Source: Bacteroidota bacterium (GTDB lineage Bacteria; Bacteroidota; Bacteroidia; Flavobacteriales_F; PHOS-HE28). Taken from it: a stretch of 5,856 nt of DNA. The notes beneath the pieces were generated by a model, which searched no databases, was not told the DNA's origin, and saw only the letters and a list, made by a program, of their open reading frames with translations. The stretch covers positions 1 to 5,856 of the forward strand of contig CAUJFM010000258.1 of assembly GCA_963169595.1 (NCBI GenBank), given 5' to 3'. Shown one piece after another: positions 1 through 5,856 of the stretch. The position numbers and the translations under genes are program-made. Within the stretch, counting starts at the first letter, position 1. Each line of letters starts with the position of its first letter.

Positions 1-1
1 C

Positions 2-715
2 AACTGGAACCTCTGGGTCTCGCATTGGGGTGACCAGCGGATCCACGACCGATGGAGCCTGCACACGGAGCTGCATTGGCGGCGCGCTGACCTCGGCACC
101 AACTGGCAACAGTTGCTCGTGCGCCCTGCGGTGAACTTCCACCTGAACGACCAGGTGCTCTTCACCCTAGGCTACAGCTACTACTTCAACTACCAGTACG
201 GCGACCACCCGATCCGATTCCAGAACTGGGAGCACCATCTGTACCAACAGGTTCAGCTCACACAGCCGATCGGTCGGGTCAAGTTCCAGCACAGGTTCCG
301 GATGGAGGAACGCTACATCGCCCAGCTGGCGCCCTCGACTTCCGACCCTTCCATGGGCGAATTCGATCGGTACACCTACCAAAGCCGGTTCCGCTATCGG
401 GTCTGGCTCACGGTGCCGCTGGGCGGCCACCAGAACGTGGAGCCCGGCGTCTGGTCGTTCAACCTCTACGACGAGGTGTTCCTGAACTTCGGTGATGACC
501 GCCGGATGGACTTCATCCACCAGAACCGCCTTTCCGGGTTGATCGGCTACCAGGTGAGCAAGCCGTTCAGCATCCTGGCCGGTTACCTGTACCAGACCAT
601 CCAGCGGCCGGGAGCGGCACAGGGGGCGGACCTCATGGAACTGAACTCCACGATCCACCTAGCCTTGGTCTACAACGCGGACCTGCGGGCCCGCAGGCCG
701 ACCGCACAGCCATGA
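2..715 (+). CDS. DUF2490-like outer-membrane beta-barrel protein (5' partial)
   Basis: The reading frame is open from base 2 to the TGA at 713-715, giving 237 visible residues; the true start and signal peptide lie off the left edge. The visible protein begins NWNLWVSHWGDQ and is rich in alternating aromatic/polar stretches typical of membrane beta-strands, for example FTLGYSYYFNYQY and RVKFQHRFRMEERY (residues about 91-105). The pattern of an early W-rich strand, LLVRPAVNF, a GYSYYFNY strand, NWEHHLYQQ, an RFRMEER strand and a final LALVYNADLR strand matches my recollection of the DUF2490 family of Bacteroidota, usually about 220-260 aa, so probably only the signal peptide and a few residues are missing. 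The family is thought to form an outer-membrane barrel; substrate and role are unknown. In-frame TTG at 113 is not the start, because family-like sequence continues upstream of it. The gene converges on the minus-strand cluster and is followed at once by a strong hairpin, so it is probably the last gene of its transcript. A different small OMP family remains possible. Confidence 0.8.
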   Translation, partial: NWNLWVSHWGDQRIHDRWSLHTELHWRRADLGTNWQQLLVRPAVNFHLNDQVLFTLGYSYYFNYQYGDHPIRFQNWEHHLYQQVQLTQPIGRVKFQHRFRMEERYIAQLAPSTSDPSMGEFDRYTYQSRFRYRVWLTVPLGGHQNVEPGVWSFNLYDEVFLNFGDDRRMDFIHQNRLSGLIGYQVSKPFSILAGYLYQTIQRPGAAQGADLMELNSTIHLALVYNADLRARRPTAQP

Positions 716-720
716 ATGCC

Positions 721-746
721 GAAGCCCGCCTTACGGGGCGGGCTTC
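721..746 (+). terminator. Perfect 10-bp hairpin after the DUF2490-like gene
   Basis: GAAGCCCGCC (721-730) pairs without mismatch with GGCGGGCTTC (737-746) around a 6-nt TTACGG loop, starting 5 nt after the TGA stop. Position and GC-rich stem fit an intrinsic terminator. There is no run of T after the stem (GTAGTCTCC follows), so it is not canonical; it could also protect the mRNA 3' end. Being symmetrical, it could act on transcripts from either side. Confidence 0.65.
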
Positions 747-759
747 GTAGTCTCCGACC

Positions 760-779
760 TCCCGGCTTACGGACCGGGA
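760..779. other. Small inverted repeat with CTTACGG loop
   Basis: TCCCGG (760-765) pairs with CCGGGA (774-779) around CTTACGGA. The seven bases CTTACGG also occupy the top of the preceding hairpin (730-736). It lies in the intergenic region between converging genes. The short stem has no T-tract, so any terminator role is uncertain. Confidence 0.35.
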
Positions 780-816
780 CAGGGGCTTTCAACGCCGCTG
801 GGCTCGTGCCCCCTGT
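779..816. other. Long-loop inverted repeat in the convergent intergenic region
   Basis: ACAGGGG (779-785) is complementary to CCCCTGT (810-816); allowing one bulged C extends the pairing by C786-G808. The intervening 24 nt show no strong internal stem. It shares base 779 with the preceding repeat, so the two may compete. It may help end transcription from one or both sides. Confidence 0.3.
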
Positions 817-833
817 GGTCAGGTGTCCTTTCT

Positions 834-851
834 GGTCTGCTTACCCAGACC
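834..851 (-). terminator. Possible terminator hairpin of the minus-strand cluster
   Basis: GGTCTG (834-839) pairs with CAGACC (846-851) around a 6-nt CTTACC loop. It lies 44-61 nt beyond the stop of the last minus-strand gene, a suitable place for the end of that transcript. The stem is only 6 bp and no T-tract follows on the minus strand, so this is a weak call. Confidence 0.3.
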
Positions 852-894
852 TACGCATATAACGCAATGGCCGTGCCGAATGTTGCATGGTGCA

Positions 895-1218
895 TCACAT
901 CACGGCCTCCCCCTTCAGGAACATGACGAAAATGAAGGTCATGAGGAAGTGATGGAGCAGGAGCAATCCGGTGACGATGGTGAGGACCGTCTTGCCGCTG
1001 GAGGAAAGCTCCGGAAAGAGCTTCTTGTTGTTCATGGCAATGATCGGCAAGGGGACCGTCGCAAGCAGGAAGGTGATCGCGAGGGTCTTGAAGAGGACCA
1101 CGTTGTCCATGAGGCCGAAGAACAAATGGGCATAGTAGAACAGGAAGCCCAGAAAGGAAAGGAGCCCCAGTCGAACAAAGAGCCGTGCCTCTGTGACCAT
1201 CCGTTGCTTGGTATCCAT
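895..1218 (-). CDS. Small three-helix membrane protein, unknown function
   Basis: The 107-aa product is unrecognised. After a short charged N-terminus (MDTKQRMVTEARLFVR) it has three hydrophobic segments at about residues 16-36, 44-62 and 77-99, separated by a positively charged turn (MNNKKLF) and a polar loop, and it ends KGEAVM. Histidines 31, 89 and 90 lie within or at the ends of helices; no cofactor motif is evident. I chose ATG at 1218; a longer in-frame version from TTG at 1266 would add 16 Arg/Ser-rich residues that look like read-through. Its stop codon is the last coding signal of the minus-strand run, and 57 nt separate it from the upstream gene, the only real gap in that run, so it may be co-transcribed or have its own start site; I see no convincing Bacteroidota-type promoter in the gap. 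G+C over 901-1200 counts to about 55%, lower than neighbouring genes. It could be a real gene of a narrow family. Confidence 0.7.
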   Translation of the reverse strand: MDTKQRMVTEARLFVRLGLLSFLGFLFYYAHLFFGLMDNVVLFKTLAITFLLATVPLPIIAMNNKKLFPELSSSGKTVLTIVTGLLLLHHFLMTFIFVMFLKGEAVM

Positions 1219-1275
1219 GGTAGTAGACGCAGACCTTGAACGAGGTTGCGTGAGGGCGGGTTTCAACAGTGGCGG

Positions 1276-1980
1276 TCACCGTTGATCAAGGACCCAAGCC
1301 GACCAAAGACCGGCTGCACTTGTGACCACTCCAGCCACGAACCACCCCCAAGGAAAAGGACCGGGCACATAGTTGTCAATGACAGTGGACATGGACGCCT
1401 GGTGCGGTCCATCAGCAACCATGAACCCGCTCGTGCCAAGGCCTTGGGTGACCGGGTCCATCATGAAGGAGGTCAGGAACAGGCCAACTGCCGCGAACAG
1501 CAGCACCCACGTCCTGAGGCCGGGGCGCCAGTGCGCATCCAAGGCACGCTTCTTCAGAATGATGATGGCCAGTGCGATGAGGCCCAAGGACACCACGCAT
1601 GGAGCCCACACCGGACCGACCCAGGGCACGGGCAGCAGGAAGAGGAGATCGGGCTCCGACCAGGTCGCAGGCCAGTCCAACAGCACCTTGAGCCAGATGT
1701 AGTAGAACAGGTCCCATACGCCGAACCCATAGCAGAACCAGGCGAAACGCTCCAACGCGGTCCGCACCATCACGGCACCCACCGTCCAAAGCATGATCAT
1801 CGTGGCGACCTCGCGCCAGATCTCGGTGGTCACCACCACACCGGTCATCGGCCGCAGGGGAAAATGGAAACCATCCGGATAGTACAGGGCCCGGAGGTAA
1901 ACCACCACCGCGCTTTCCAGAAAGGCCATCGCCATGAAGAAGAGCGTGGCATAGGTCCAGCGTTCGGTCGTGGTCCTCAT
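1276..1980 (-). CDS. Conserved polytopic membrane protein, unknown function
   Basis: The 234-aa integral membrane protein has about six hydrophobic segments (roughly residues 10-29, 56-73, 78-96, 122-142, 156-172, 209-228). Strongly patterned stretches look conserved: FLESAVVVYLRALYYP near the N-terminus, EIWREVAT (53-60), FGVWDLFYYIWLKVLLDWP (86-104) and DLLFLLPVPWVGPVWAP (111-127). I recall similar uncharacterised proteins in Bacteroidota and other environmental bacteria, with the WDLFYY and PVPWVGP blocks as hallmarks, but know no assigned function. Acidic residues and Arg in or near the helices (E22, R30, E53, R56, E57) could form a functional polar site; this is inference. ATG at 1980 overlaps the TGA of the EEP gene as ATGA, which supports both the start and translational coupling. 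No signal peptide or soluble catalytic domain is visible. Confidence 0.82.
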   Translation of the reverse strand: MRTTTERWTYATLFFMAMAFLESAVVVYLRALYYPDGFHFPLRPMTGVVVTTEIWREVATMIMLWTVGAVMVRTALERFAWFCYGFGVWDLFYYIWLKVLLDWPATWSEPDLLFLLPVPWVGPVWAPCVVSLGLIALAIIILKKRALDAHWRPGLRTWVLLFAAVGLFLTSFMMDPVTQGLGTSGFMVADGPHQASMSTVIDNYVPGPFPWGWFVAGVVTSAAGLWSAWVLDQR

Positions 1981-2906
1981 GGCGTCAGGGGGAAAATGTC
2001 GGCCACCAGACCGCGATGGTCGCTACCGGGGATATCGCATAGGGCCAGCGCCGAGTAGCCCATACCGGGCGACAACAGCACATGGTCCAATGGGATCAGG
2101 GCGAACGGCCCCATCGCGGGCCAGGTCCTTGCGGATGGCGGGACCACGGGGCGCGAACCCGAACCAACGCACAGTGCCCGGAACGCCTCATCCCAATGAA
2201 CGGTGTTCAGATCGCCCACCAACACGGTGGGCAGAGGGCTGTCAGTAAGCAGCATGGACAACTCCCGGAGTTGCGCATTCCGTCGTTGATGGTGGCGCAG
2301 GCTCGTGGGTGATGTGGCGTGCACCACCAAGAGGCGGACCCGTTGTTCACCCGCAGGCACCACCGCTTCGATGAACGGCGTCCCTTGGACCTCCACGGTG
2401 GTCACCTGCTGGAACGGCCGGCGGCTGAACAGAGCAATGCCGTAGCAGTCCGACCGAGGGACCACATGGTGGAACGGATATGTCCTGCCCAGGTCATCGA
2501 TCAACGCCGCGGCCCACGCTTCGTCCACCTCCTGGACGGACACCAGTTCCGCGTTGGTGGCACGGATCGCATCGATGACCTCGGACCGCTGGCGGTTCGG
2601 CTGCAGCACATTGAAGTGCGCCACGCGGAGCCCATATTCCAAGTGGGTCGTTGGCGCCAGCGCCGGCACCTGGGTATGGACGAGGATGATGACCGCGGCC
2701 AAGTTCGAAGAGCCCATGCCCCACCACCACCGGCGCCACAAGCACCACAGCGAGACCAACAGCAGGGCCCAGGCCCCGATGCGCATGCCCGAGCGGACAA
2801 GCATGGGCAGATAGGCATCGGGTGCGAAGGTGAGCACGCAGGTCACGGCGAGCAGGACGGCCGCCAGTTGCAGTTCACGATGATCGGTGTGCATCGGGTA
2901 TCTCAT
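1977..2906 (-). CDS. Membrane-anchored endonuclease/exonuclease/phosphatase (EEP) family protein
   Basis: The 309-aa product has an N-terminal membrane region (hydrophobic segments near residues 11-35, 42-57 and 67-83) followed by an EEP-fold metal-dependent hydrolase domain from about 92 to the C-terminus. The family's active-site signature is complete: N99 in AHFNV, E126 in VQEVD, H196 in VVHATSP, D232 and N234 in GDLN, D274-H275 in LDHVL and the terminal S295-D296-H297 in SDHRGL. YGIALFSRRPF (155-165) matches the usual GxALLSRxP block. The fold cleaves phosphodiester or phosphomonoester bonds in nucleic acids, phospholipids or inositol phosphates; the substrate cannot be told from this. 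A membrane-anchored layout recalls YafD-like proteins and could fit a lipid or envelope substrate (inference). ATG at 2906 overlaps the upstream TGA as ATGA; the frame stays open to 3248, but that extension overlaps the preceding gene and is Arg/Ala-rich shadow sequence. The next gene also starts with an ATGA overlap. Confidence 0.9.
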   Translation of the reverse strand: MRYPMHTDHRELQLAAVLLAVTCVLTFAPDAYLPMLVRSGMRIGAWALLLVSLWCLWRRWWWGMGSSNLAAVIILVHTQVPALAPTTHLEYGLRVAHFNVLQPNRQRSEVIDAIRATNAELVSVQEVDEAWAAALIDDLGRTYPFHHVVPRSDCYGIALFSRRPFQQVTTVEVQGTPFIEAVVPAGEQRVRLLVVHATSPTSLRHHQRRNAQLRELSMLLTDSPLPTVLVGDLNTVHWDEAFRALCVGSGSRPVVPPSARTWPAMGPFALIPLDHVLLSPGMGYSALALCDIPGSDHRGLVADIFPLTP

Positions 2907-3400
2907 GAAGGGTTCGTTACCGGACGCTCGAGCCGCTTGATCAGGGAAAGCACGCGCCAAAGCGGCAAGGCTCCGACCACACCGAAGGAGGCATCCACAC
3001 AGCGCCAGAAGAAGGGTATGCCACGCACCGGTGCCCACAGGAAGGCCAATGGCAGCACGAGCAGGCAGCACCAAAGGCCCCATTCGATCACCCAGCGGTT
3101 GCGCACCGGATCGCGCAGCGGACCGATGAACGCGATGCCGATGACCACATGGGCGAAGGCGAGCCAGTCGGTGCCATAGAACAGAAAAGCGTGCTTTGCC
3201 CCCACTTCCGCAATGGCCTCTGCGCTGCGCTGTGCCCATGCGTGCCAAGGGCCCGGCCAGCCCACGGTGAGCTCAGCCAGCCACGCGGTACCCCATTCCA
3301 GCGGCACAGCGGTGAGGCCGCTGAACCACAGGGCGCCAATGAAGAACCAGATCCAGATGCGGATCTCGCGGCGGATGCAGCGGTGATCGTTGATGTTCAT
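2903..3400 (-). CDS. Four-helix membrane protein, unknown function
   Basis: The 165-aa product starts with a basic N-terminus (MNINDHRCIRREIR) and a first helix at about 15-33 (WIWFFIGALWFSGLTAVPL). Further helices lie at about 80-95, 107-124 and 133-152, and the end is basic (LIKRLERP). Patterned blocks FYGTDWLAFAHVVIGIAFIGP (74-94), DPVRNRWVIEWG (97-108) and RGIPFFWRCVDASFGVVG (126-143) suggest a conserved family; I recall similar uncharacterised Bacteroidota proteins but no function. The loop between helices 1 and 2 (about 35-72) carries several Trp residues. ATG at 3400 follows the radical SAM stop after 2 nt. The frame is open upstream to 3853, but that would lie inside the radical SAM gene and shows no hydrophobic or family-like pattern. 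Its stop overlaps the EEP start, so expression is probably coupled to both neighbours. Confidence 0.82.
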   Translation of the reverse strand: MNINDHRCIRREIRIWIWFFIGALWFSGLTAVPLEWGTAWLAELTVGWPGPWHAWAQRSAEAIAEVGAKHAFLFYGTDWLAFAHVVIGIAFIGPLRDPVRNRWVIEWGLWCCLLVLPLAFLWAPVRGIPFFWRCVDASFGVVGALPLWRVLSLIKRLERPVTNPS

Positions 3401-3402
3401 GC

Positions 3403-4821
3403 TCAGGTGATCGAATGCGCAGGCCGAAGGACCTTGTCCGCAGCGGCCGGCCTCGGTTCCCGGATCCCCACCTTGGCCAGGATGGCTTCGAGCACCGGCA
3501 GCATCTCGTTCAGGTGTCGGGTCTTGATCAGGAAGTTCCACACCGGTTCGAACTTCTTCCAGCCCGCCGTGTAGGCGAAGTGTTTCAGCATATGCTTCGC
3601 ACTGTCGTGCCGCAAGCTGGCCCGAACGATGTTGGGCCAGGAGTAGAACTGGCGGTAGGCCCACCAGTAGCCCGCCTCGAGCTGCTCGGGTGAAAGCTTG
3701 GCGGGCCGGTACACCACGTGACGTGTATCGTACTTGTCCCAATCGCGCGTCACCAGGCGGCCCTGTGCTTCCATGTCGCTGTACAAGCGGGTGCCGGGAT
3801 AAGGCGTGAGGACATGGTAGGTGCTGGTGGTGATCGCATTGCGCACCCCCCATTCAACCGTGCGGGCAAACACATCCGGACCGTCATCATCGAGCCCGAA
3901 AACGAAGCTGCCGTTGATCATCACGCCATGGTCATGCAGGCGTTGCACAGCGGCCTCGTAGTCGCGCTGCAGGTTCTGCTTCTTGTTACTCTGCCTCAGG
4001 TTCTCCGGACTGAAGGTCTCAAAGCCCACGAAGAGGCTGCGCAGTCCGGCATCAGCGGCCTTGCGCAGGAGGTCACCCCGCAGGACGGAGTCGACGGTAC
4101 CCGCCGCCTGCCACACACGGTCCATCCCCTTCATGCCCTCAAAGAGCGCCGTGGCGAAACGCACATTACCGAGCAGGTGGTCGTCCAGGAAGTACAGGTG
4201 CCGTCCGGGGAGCCTGTCGATCTCGGCCAGCGCAGCGTCCACGGCCTGCGTATAGAAGCCCTTGCCTCCGCTGAAGAACGCATCCTTGTAGCAGAAGTCG
4301 CAGTGATGCGGACAGCCACGCGACACCACGATGGAGTTGGGCACGAGGTACCGTTCACGCTTGATCAGGTCCCGGCGCACCGGAGGTATCCCCTCCAGGG
4401 TCCGCACCGCGCTCTCATAGCGCGGCTTGGTGCTTCCCGCCCGGAAGTCCTTCAGAAAAGCCGGGAACGTGTGCTCACCCGGCCCCAGGAAGATGCTGTC
4501 CGCATGCGGTGCCGCTTCCTCCGGCAATGAGGTCACGTGCAATCCGCCCAGGCATACATAAGCGCCCTTGGCCCGGTAGTGATCGGCGATGGCATAAGCC
4601 CGGTAAGCGTTGGTGATATAGACCTGGATGACCACGAGGTCCGGCTCATCATCCAGGCACAGGCGCTCGACATGCTGGTCCTGCAGGTCCACCTCGTCCT
4701 CGGGGTCGAGGTTGGCGGCAAGCGTGGCCAAGCCCAATGGCGGGAACAAGGAGTACTTGATCGGTCGCCAGAAGGGGCTCTCCGCCTCGGCCAGGGTCGG
4801 CAGGATCATCTTCACCTTCAT
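3403..4821 (-). CDS. B12-binding-domain-type radical SAM protein
   Basis: The 472-aa product has the layout of the BchE-like (cobalamin-binding plus radical SAM) superfamily. Residues about 1-130 look like the Rossmann-type cobalamin domain: FPPLGLATLAANLDPEDEV, VVIQVYITNAY, CLGGLHVTSLPEEAA and LGPGEHTFPAFL. The base-off DxHxxG histidine motif is not evident. The SAM domain carries the [4Fe-4S] ligands C170, C174 and C177 (CPHHCDFC, the CxxxCxxC motif), followed by LYFLDDHLLGN (209-219), RSLFVGFETFSPENL (261-275), GSFVFGLDDD (304-313) and HVLTPYPGTRLYSDME (336-351). The region about 361-435 (YDTRHVVYRPAKLSPEQLEAGYWWAYR and a Trp/His-rich helical tail) resembles the accessory C-terminal part of this subfamily. 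Such enzymes use SAM and reductive chemistry for methylation, cyclisation or rearrangement; the substrate here is unknown. The start ATG at 4821 lies 3 nt after the upstream stop, and the next gene follows after 2 nt. Cytoplasmic, and probably oxygen-sensitive. Confidence 0.92.
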   Translation of the reverse strand: MKVKMILPTLAEAESPFWRPIKYSLFPPLGLATLAANLDPEDEVDLQDQHVERLCLDDEPDLVVIQVYITNAYRAYAIADHYRAKGAYVCLGGLHVTSLPEEAAPHADSIFLGPGEHTFPAFLKDFRAGSTKPRYESAVRTLEGIPPVRRDLIKRERYLVPNSIVVSRGCPHHCDFCYKDAFFSGGKGFYTQAVDAALAEIDRLPGRHLYFLDDHLLGNVRFATALFEGMKGMDRVWQAAGTVDSVLRGDLLRKAADAGLRSLFVGFETFSPENLRQSNKKQNLQRDYEAAVQRLHDHGVMINGSFVFGLDDDGPDVFARTVEWGVRNAITTSTYHVLTPYPGTRLYSDMEAQGRLVTRDWDKYDTRHVVYRPAKLSPEQLEAGYWWAYRQFYSWPNIVRASLRHDSAKHMLKHFAYTAGWKKFEPVWNFLIKTRHLNEMLPVLEAILAKVGIREPRPAAADKVLRPAHSIT

Positions 4822-4824
4822 GGC

Positions 4825-5856
4825 TCAACGCATATCAACTGCGGACGTTGTACACGGGTGGCCAACCTCCGCCATGGTAGCGGGCCCAGTTGGGTGTTGG
4901 TCGGCCGCAGCCAGTCCGGCCTGCTTCAAGGTCGCGTGCGTGCGGTGGTCCGCCCAGGTCCAGCTCCGCCAGTCCTGCTCTTCGACCCTGAACAGGAAGC
5001 GCTCCCGTTTGCGGTCCAGTGCCGCCCTGAACTCCTCCGGGTCCAGATGCTCCACCCAGCGCACGCGATTGGTGCGGTGTCTGGCCATCTGGGCCTCCAC
5101 CTTGTCGAAGTTGGCGTAGATCAGGGGCAGGACCTTGTCGCTCATGGCTAGGTAGTTGTCGATGTCGATCTCGCCGGGATTGTCGTGACGCAGGTTGAAG
5201 CGTACGATGCTGCTATCCCAGTCCACGCATGAAGCCCCCACCATCACCACGAACATGGCCCAGGCGTTCACCCGCACCAGGTAGAAGAAGCTGCGCCGCT
5301 CGCGGACCTTGATGTACAGCGTGACGAGGCCGACCAGGACCAAGGCGAGGAAGACGATGACCCCGATGCGCTTGTAGGCCAGGCCGTGGAAGGAGATGTA
5401 GTGGTAGTTGCGCAGGAAGACGGAGACCCCGAGAATGAAGTTCTGGGCCACCCACAGCAGCGCGAGGCGCTTGAGGTCCCTGTTCCGCACAAAGAAGTTC
5501 TGGTTGCCGCGGAAAAGGTGCAGGATCACCACCATGCTGAGCAGGATGCTCCAGATGAGCGCCCAGGTCCCCTCGTGGACGAACTGCTTCAGGCTGAAGT
5601 CGGCCGGCACCGTGAAACCGAACCACACCCAGTTGATGTCGATGATGTTCACCACCAACAGGAGCAGGTTCACGATGACCAGCAACACCACCCCCATGCG
5701 ACGTTCGCGCTCCAGCGCGTTCATGGACAGTGGTGCCAGCCAGTGCGGGCGGCGCACACGGCTCCGCAACAGGTGGTCCGTCCAGCGCTGCTCCCATTGC
5801 AGCACCAACGGATGCACATGGCTCCGCAAGAGCGCAGCGCAGCACAGCAGGGCGAA
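4825..5856 (-). CDS. DUF4173-like polytopic membrane protein (5' partial)
   Basis: The frame is open from the right edge to TGA at 4827-4825, giving 343 visible residues; the start is beyond 5856, and the in-frame TTG at 5829 is not a convincing start because hydrophobic coding sequence continues upstream. Five hydrophobic segments are visible at about residues 56-75, 97-115, 131-148, 162-182 and 193-211. Blocks NIIDINWVWFGF (70-81), QFVHEGTWALI (91-101), FRGNQNF (115-121), FLRNYHYISFHGLAYKRIGV (147-166), RVNAWAMF (195-202) and DWDSSIVRFNL (212-222) match my recollection of the C-terminal half of DUF4173 proteins, whose full length is about 450-550 aa with more helices at the N-terminus. The function of DUF4173 is unknown to me. 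A soluble tail (about 223-343) is rich in Arg/Glu and Trp, including EEFRAALDRKRERFLFR, and ends in an unstructured, Ala/Thr-rich stretch. It is the first visible gene of the cluster; its promoter is off the window. Confidence 0.85.
   Translation of the reverse strand, partial: FALLCCAALLRSHVHPLVLQWEQRWTDHLLRSRVRRPHWLAPLSMNALERERRMGVVLLVIVNLLLLVVNIIDINWVWFGFTVPADFSLKQFVHEGTWALIWSILLSMVVILHLFRGNQNFFVRNRDLKRLALLWVAQNFILGVSVFLRNYHYISFHGLAYKRIGVIVFLALVLVGLVTLYIKVRERRSFFYLVRVNAWAMFVVMVGASCVDWDSSIVRFNLRHDNPGEIDIDNYLAMSDKVLPLIYANFDKVEAQMARHRTNRVRWVEHLDPEEFRAALDRKRERFLFRVEEQDWRSWTWADHRTHATLKQAGLAAADQHPTGPATMAEVGHPCTTSAVDMR

Noticed and set aside
167..658. Minus-strand open frame opposite the DUF2490-like gene
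   Set aside because: The composition is the complement of beta-barrel codons and no motif is seen, while the plus strand shows a clear barrel pattern ending at a hairpin.
716..894. Possible small RNA or extra small gene in the convergent intergenic region
   Set aside because: Only short hairpins are visible; no promoter-like sequence or supported reading frame could be identified.
1246..2058. Plus-strand open frame of 270 codons opposite the 234-aa membrane gene
   Set aside because: The translation is rich in His, Arg, Gly and Pro with no domain pattern; it is an antisense shadow in GC-rich DNA over a clear membrane-protein gene.
2319..3179. Plus-strand open frame of 286 codons opposite the EEP and 165-aa genes
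   Set aside because: The product is His/Gln/Arg-rich and low in hydrophobic core residues, spans two well-supported genes on the other strand and shows no family motif.
2907..3248. N-terminal extension of the EEP gene
   Set aside because: It would overlap most of the 165-aa membrane gene and is Arg/Ala/Gly-rich; the ATGA junction at 2903-2906 gives a better start.
3401..3853. N-terminal extension of the 165-aa membrane gene
   Set aside because: It would lie inside the radical SAM gene in another frame and lacks any signal or domain pattern; ATG at 3400, 2 nt after the radical SAM stop, fits better.
3718..4530. Plus-strand open frame of 270 codons opposite the radical SAM gene
   Set aside because: It lies entirely within a gene with intact catalytic motifs; the translation shows no recognisable domain.
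4537..5151. Plus-strand open frame of 204 codons across the radical SAM/DUF4173 junction
   Set aside because: Antisense to two supported genes, with Val/Gln/Arg-rich composition typical of a shadow frame.

Overview
The window looks like a piece of a GC-rich Bacteroidota chromosome (roughly 60% G+C by eye), perhaps from a Flavobacteriales-like lineage. Three things point there: a DUF2490-type outer-membrane protein, a DUF4173-type membrane protein, and the lack of any clear Shine-Dalgarno sequence before the starts. The lineage is inferred from recalled protein families, not from a search. I see no RNA genes, mobile elements, CRISPR arrays or phage genes.

Layout: bases 2-715 (+) hold the 3' part of a DUF2490-like beta-barrel protein whose signal peptide lies off the left edge. 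A perfect 10-bp hairpin follows its stop codon. Bases 716-894 are a convergent intergenic region with several inverted repeats. From 895 to the right edge, everything is on the minus strand in one tightly packed six-gene run. In transcription order these are: a DUF4173-like polytopic membrane protein (5' end off the window), a B12-binding-type radical SAM protein, a 165-aa four-helix membrane protein, a membrane-anchored endonuclease/exonuclease/phosphatase (EEP) family enzyme, a 234-aa polytopic membrane protein, and a 107-aa three-helix membrane protein. Junctions are 3 nt, 2 nt, a 4-nt ATGA overlap, another ATGA overlap, then a 57-nt gap.

The two recognisable catalytic proteins (radical SAM and EEP) sit among four uncharacterised membrane proteins. 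A working guess is an envelope- or lipid-related role, since four of the six products are integral membrane proteins and a fifth is membrane-anchored. Nothing in the sequence names a substrate. No gene symbol can be assigned with confidence. The most interesting item is the conserved-looking but functionally undefined radical SAM/membrane/EEP cluster; I do not see a clearly novel defence or mobile system.
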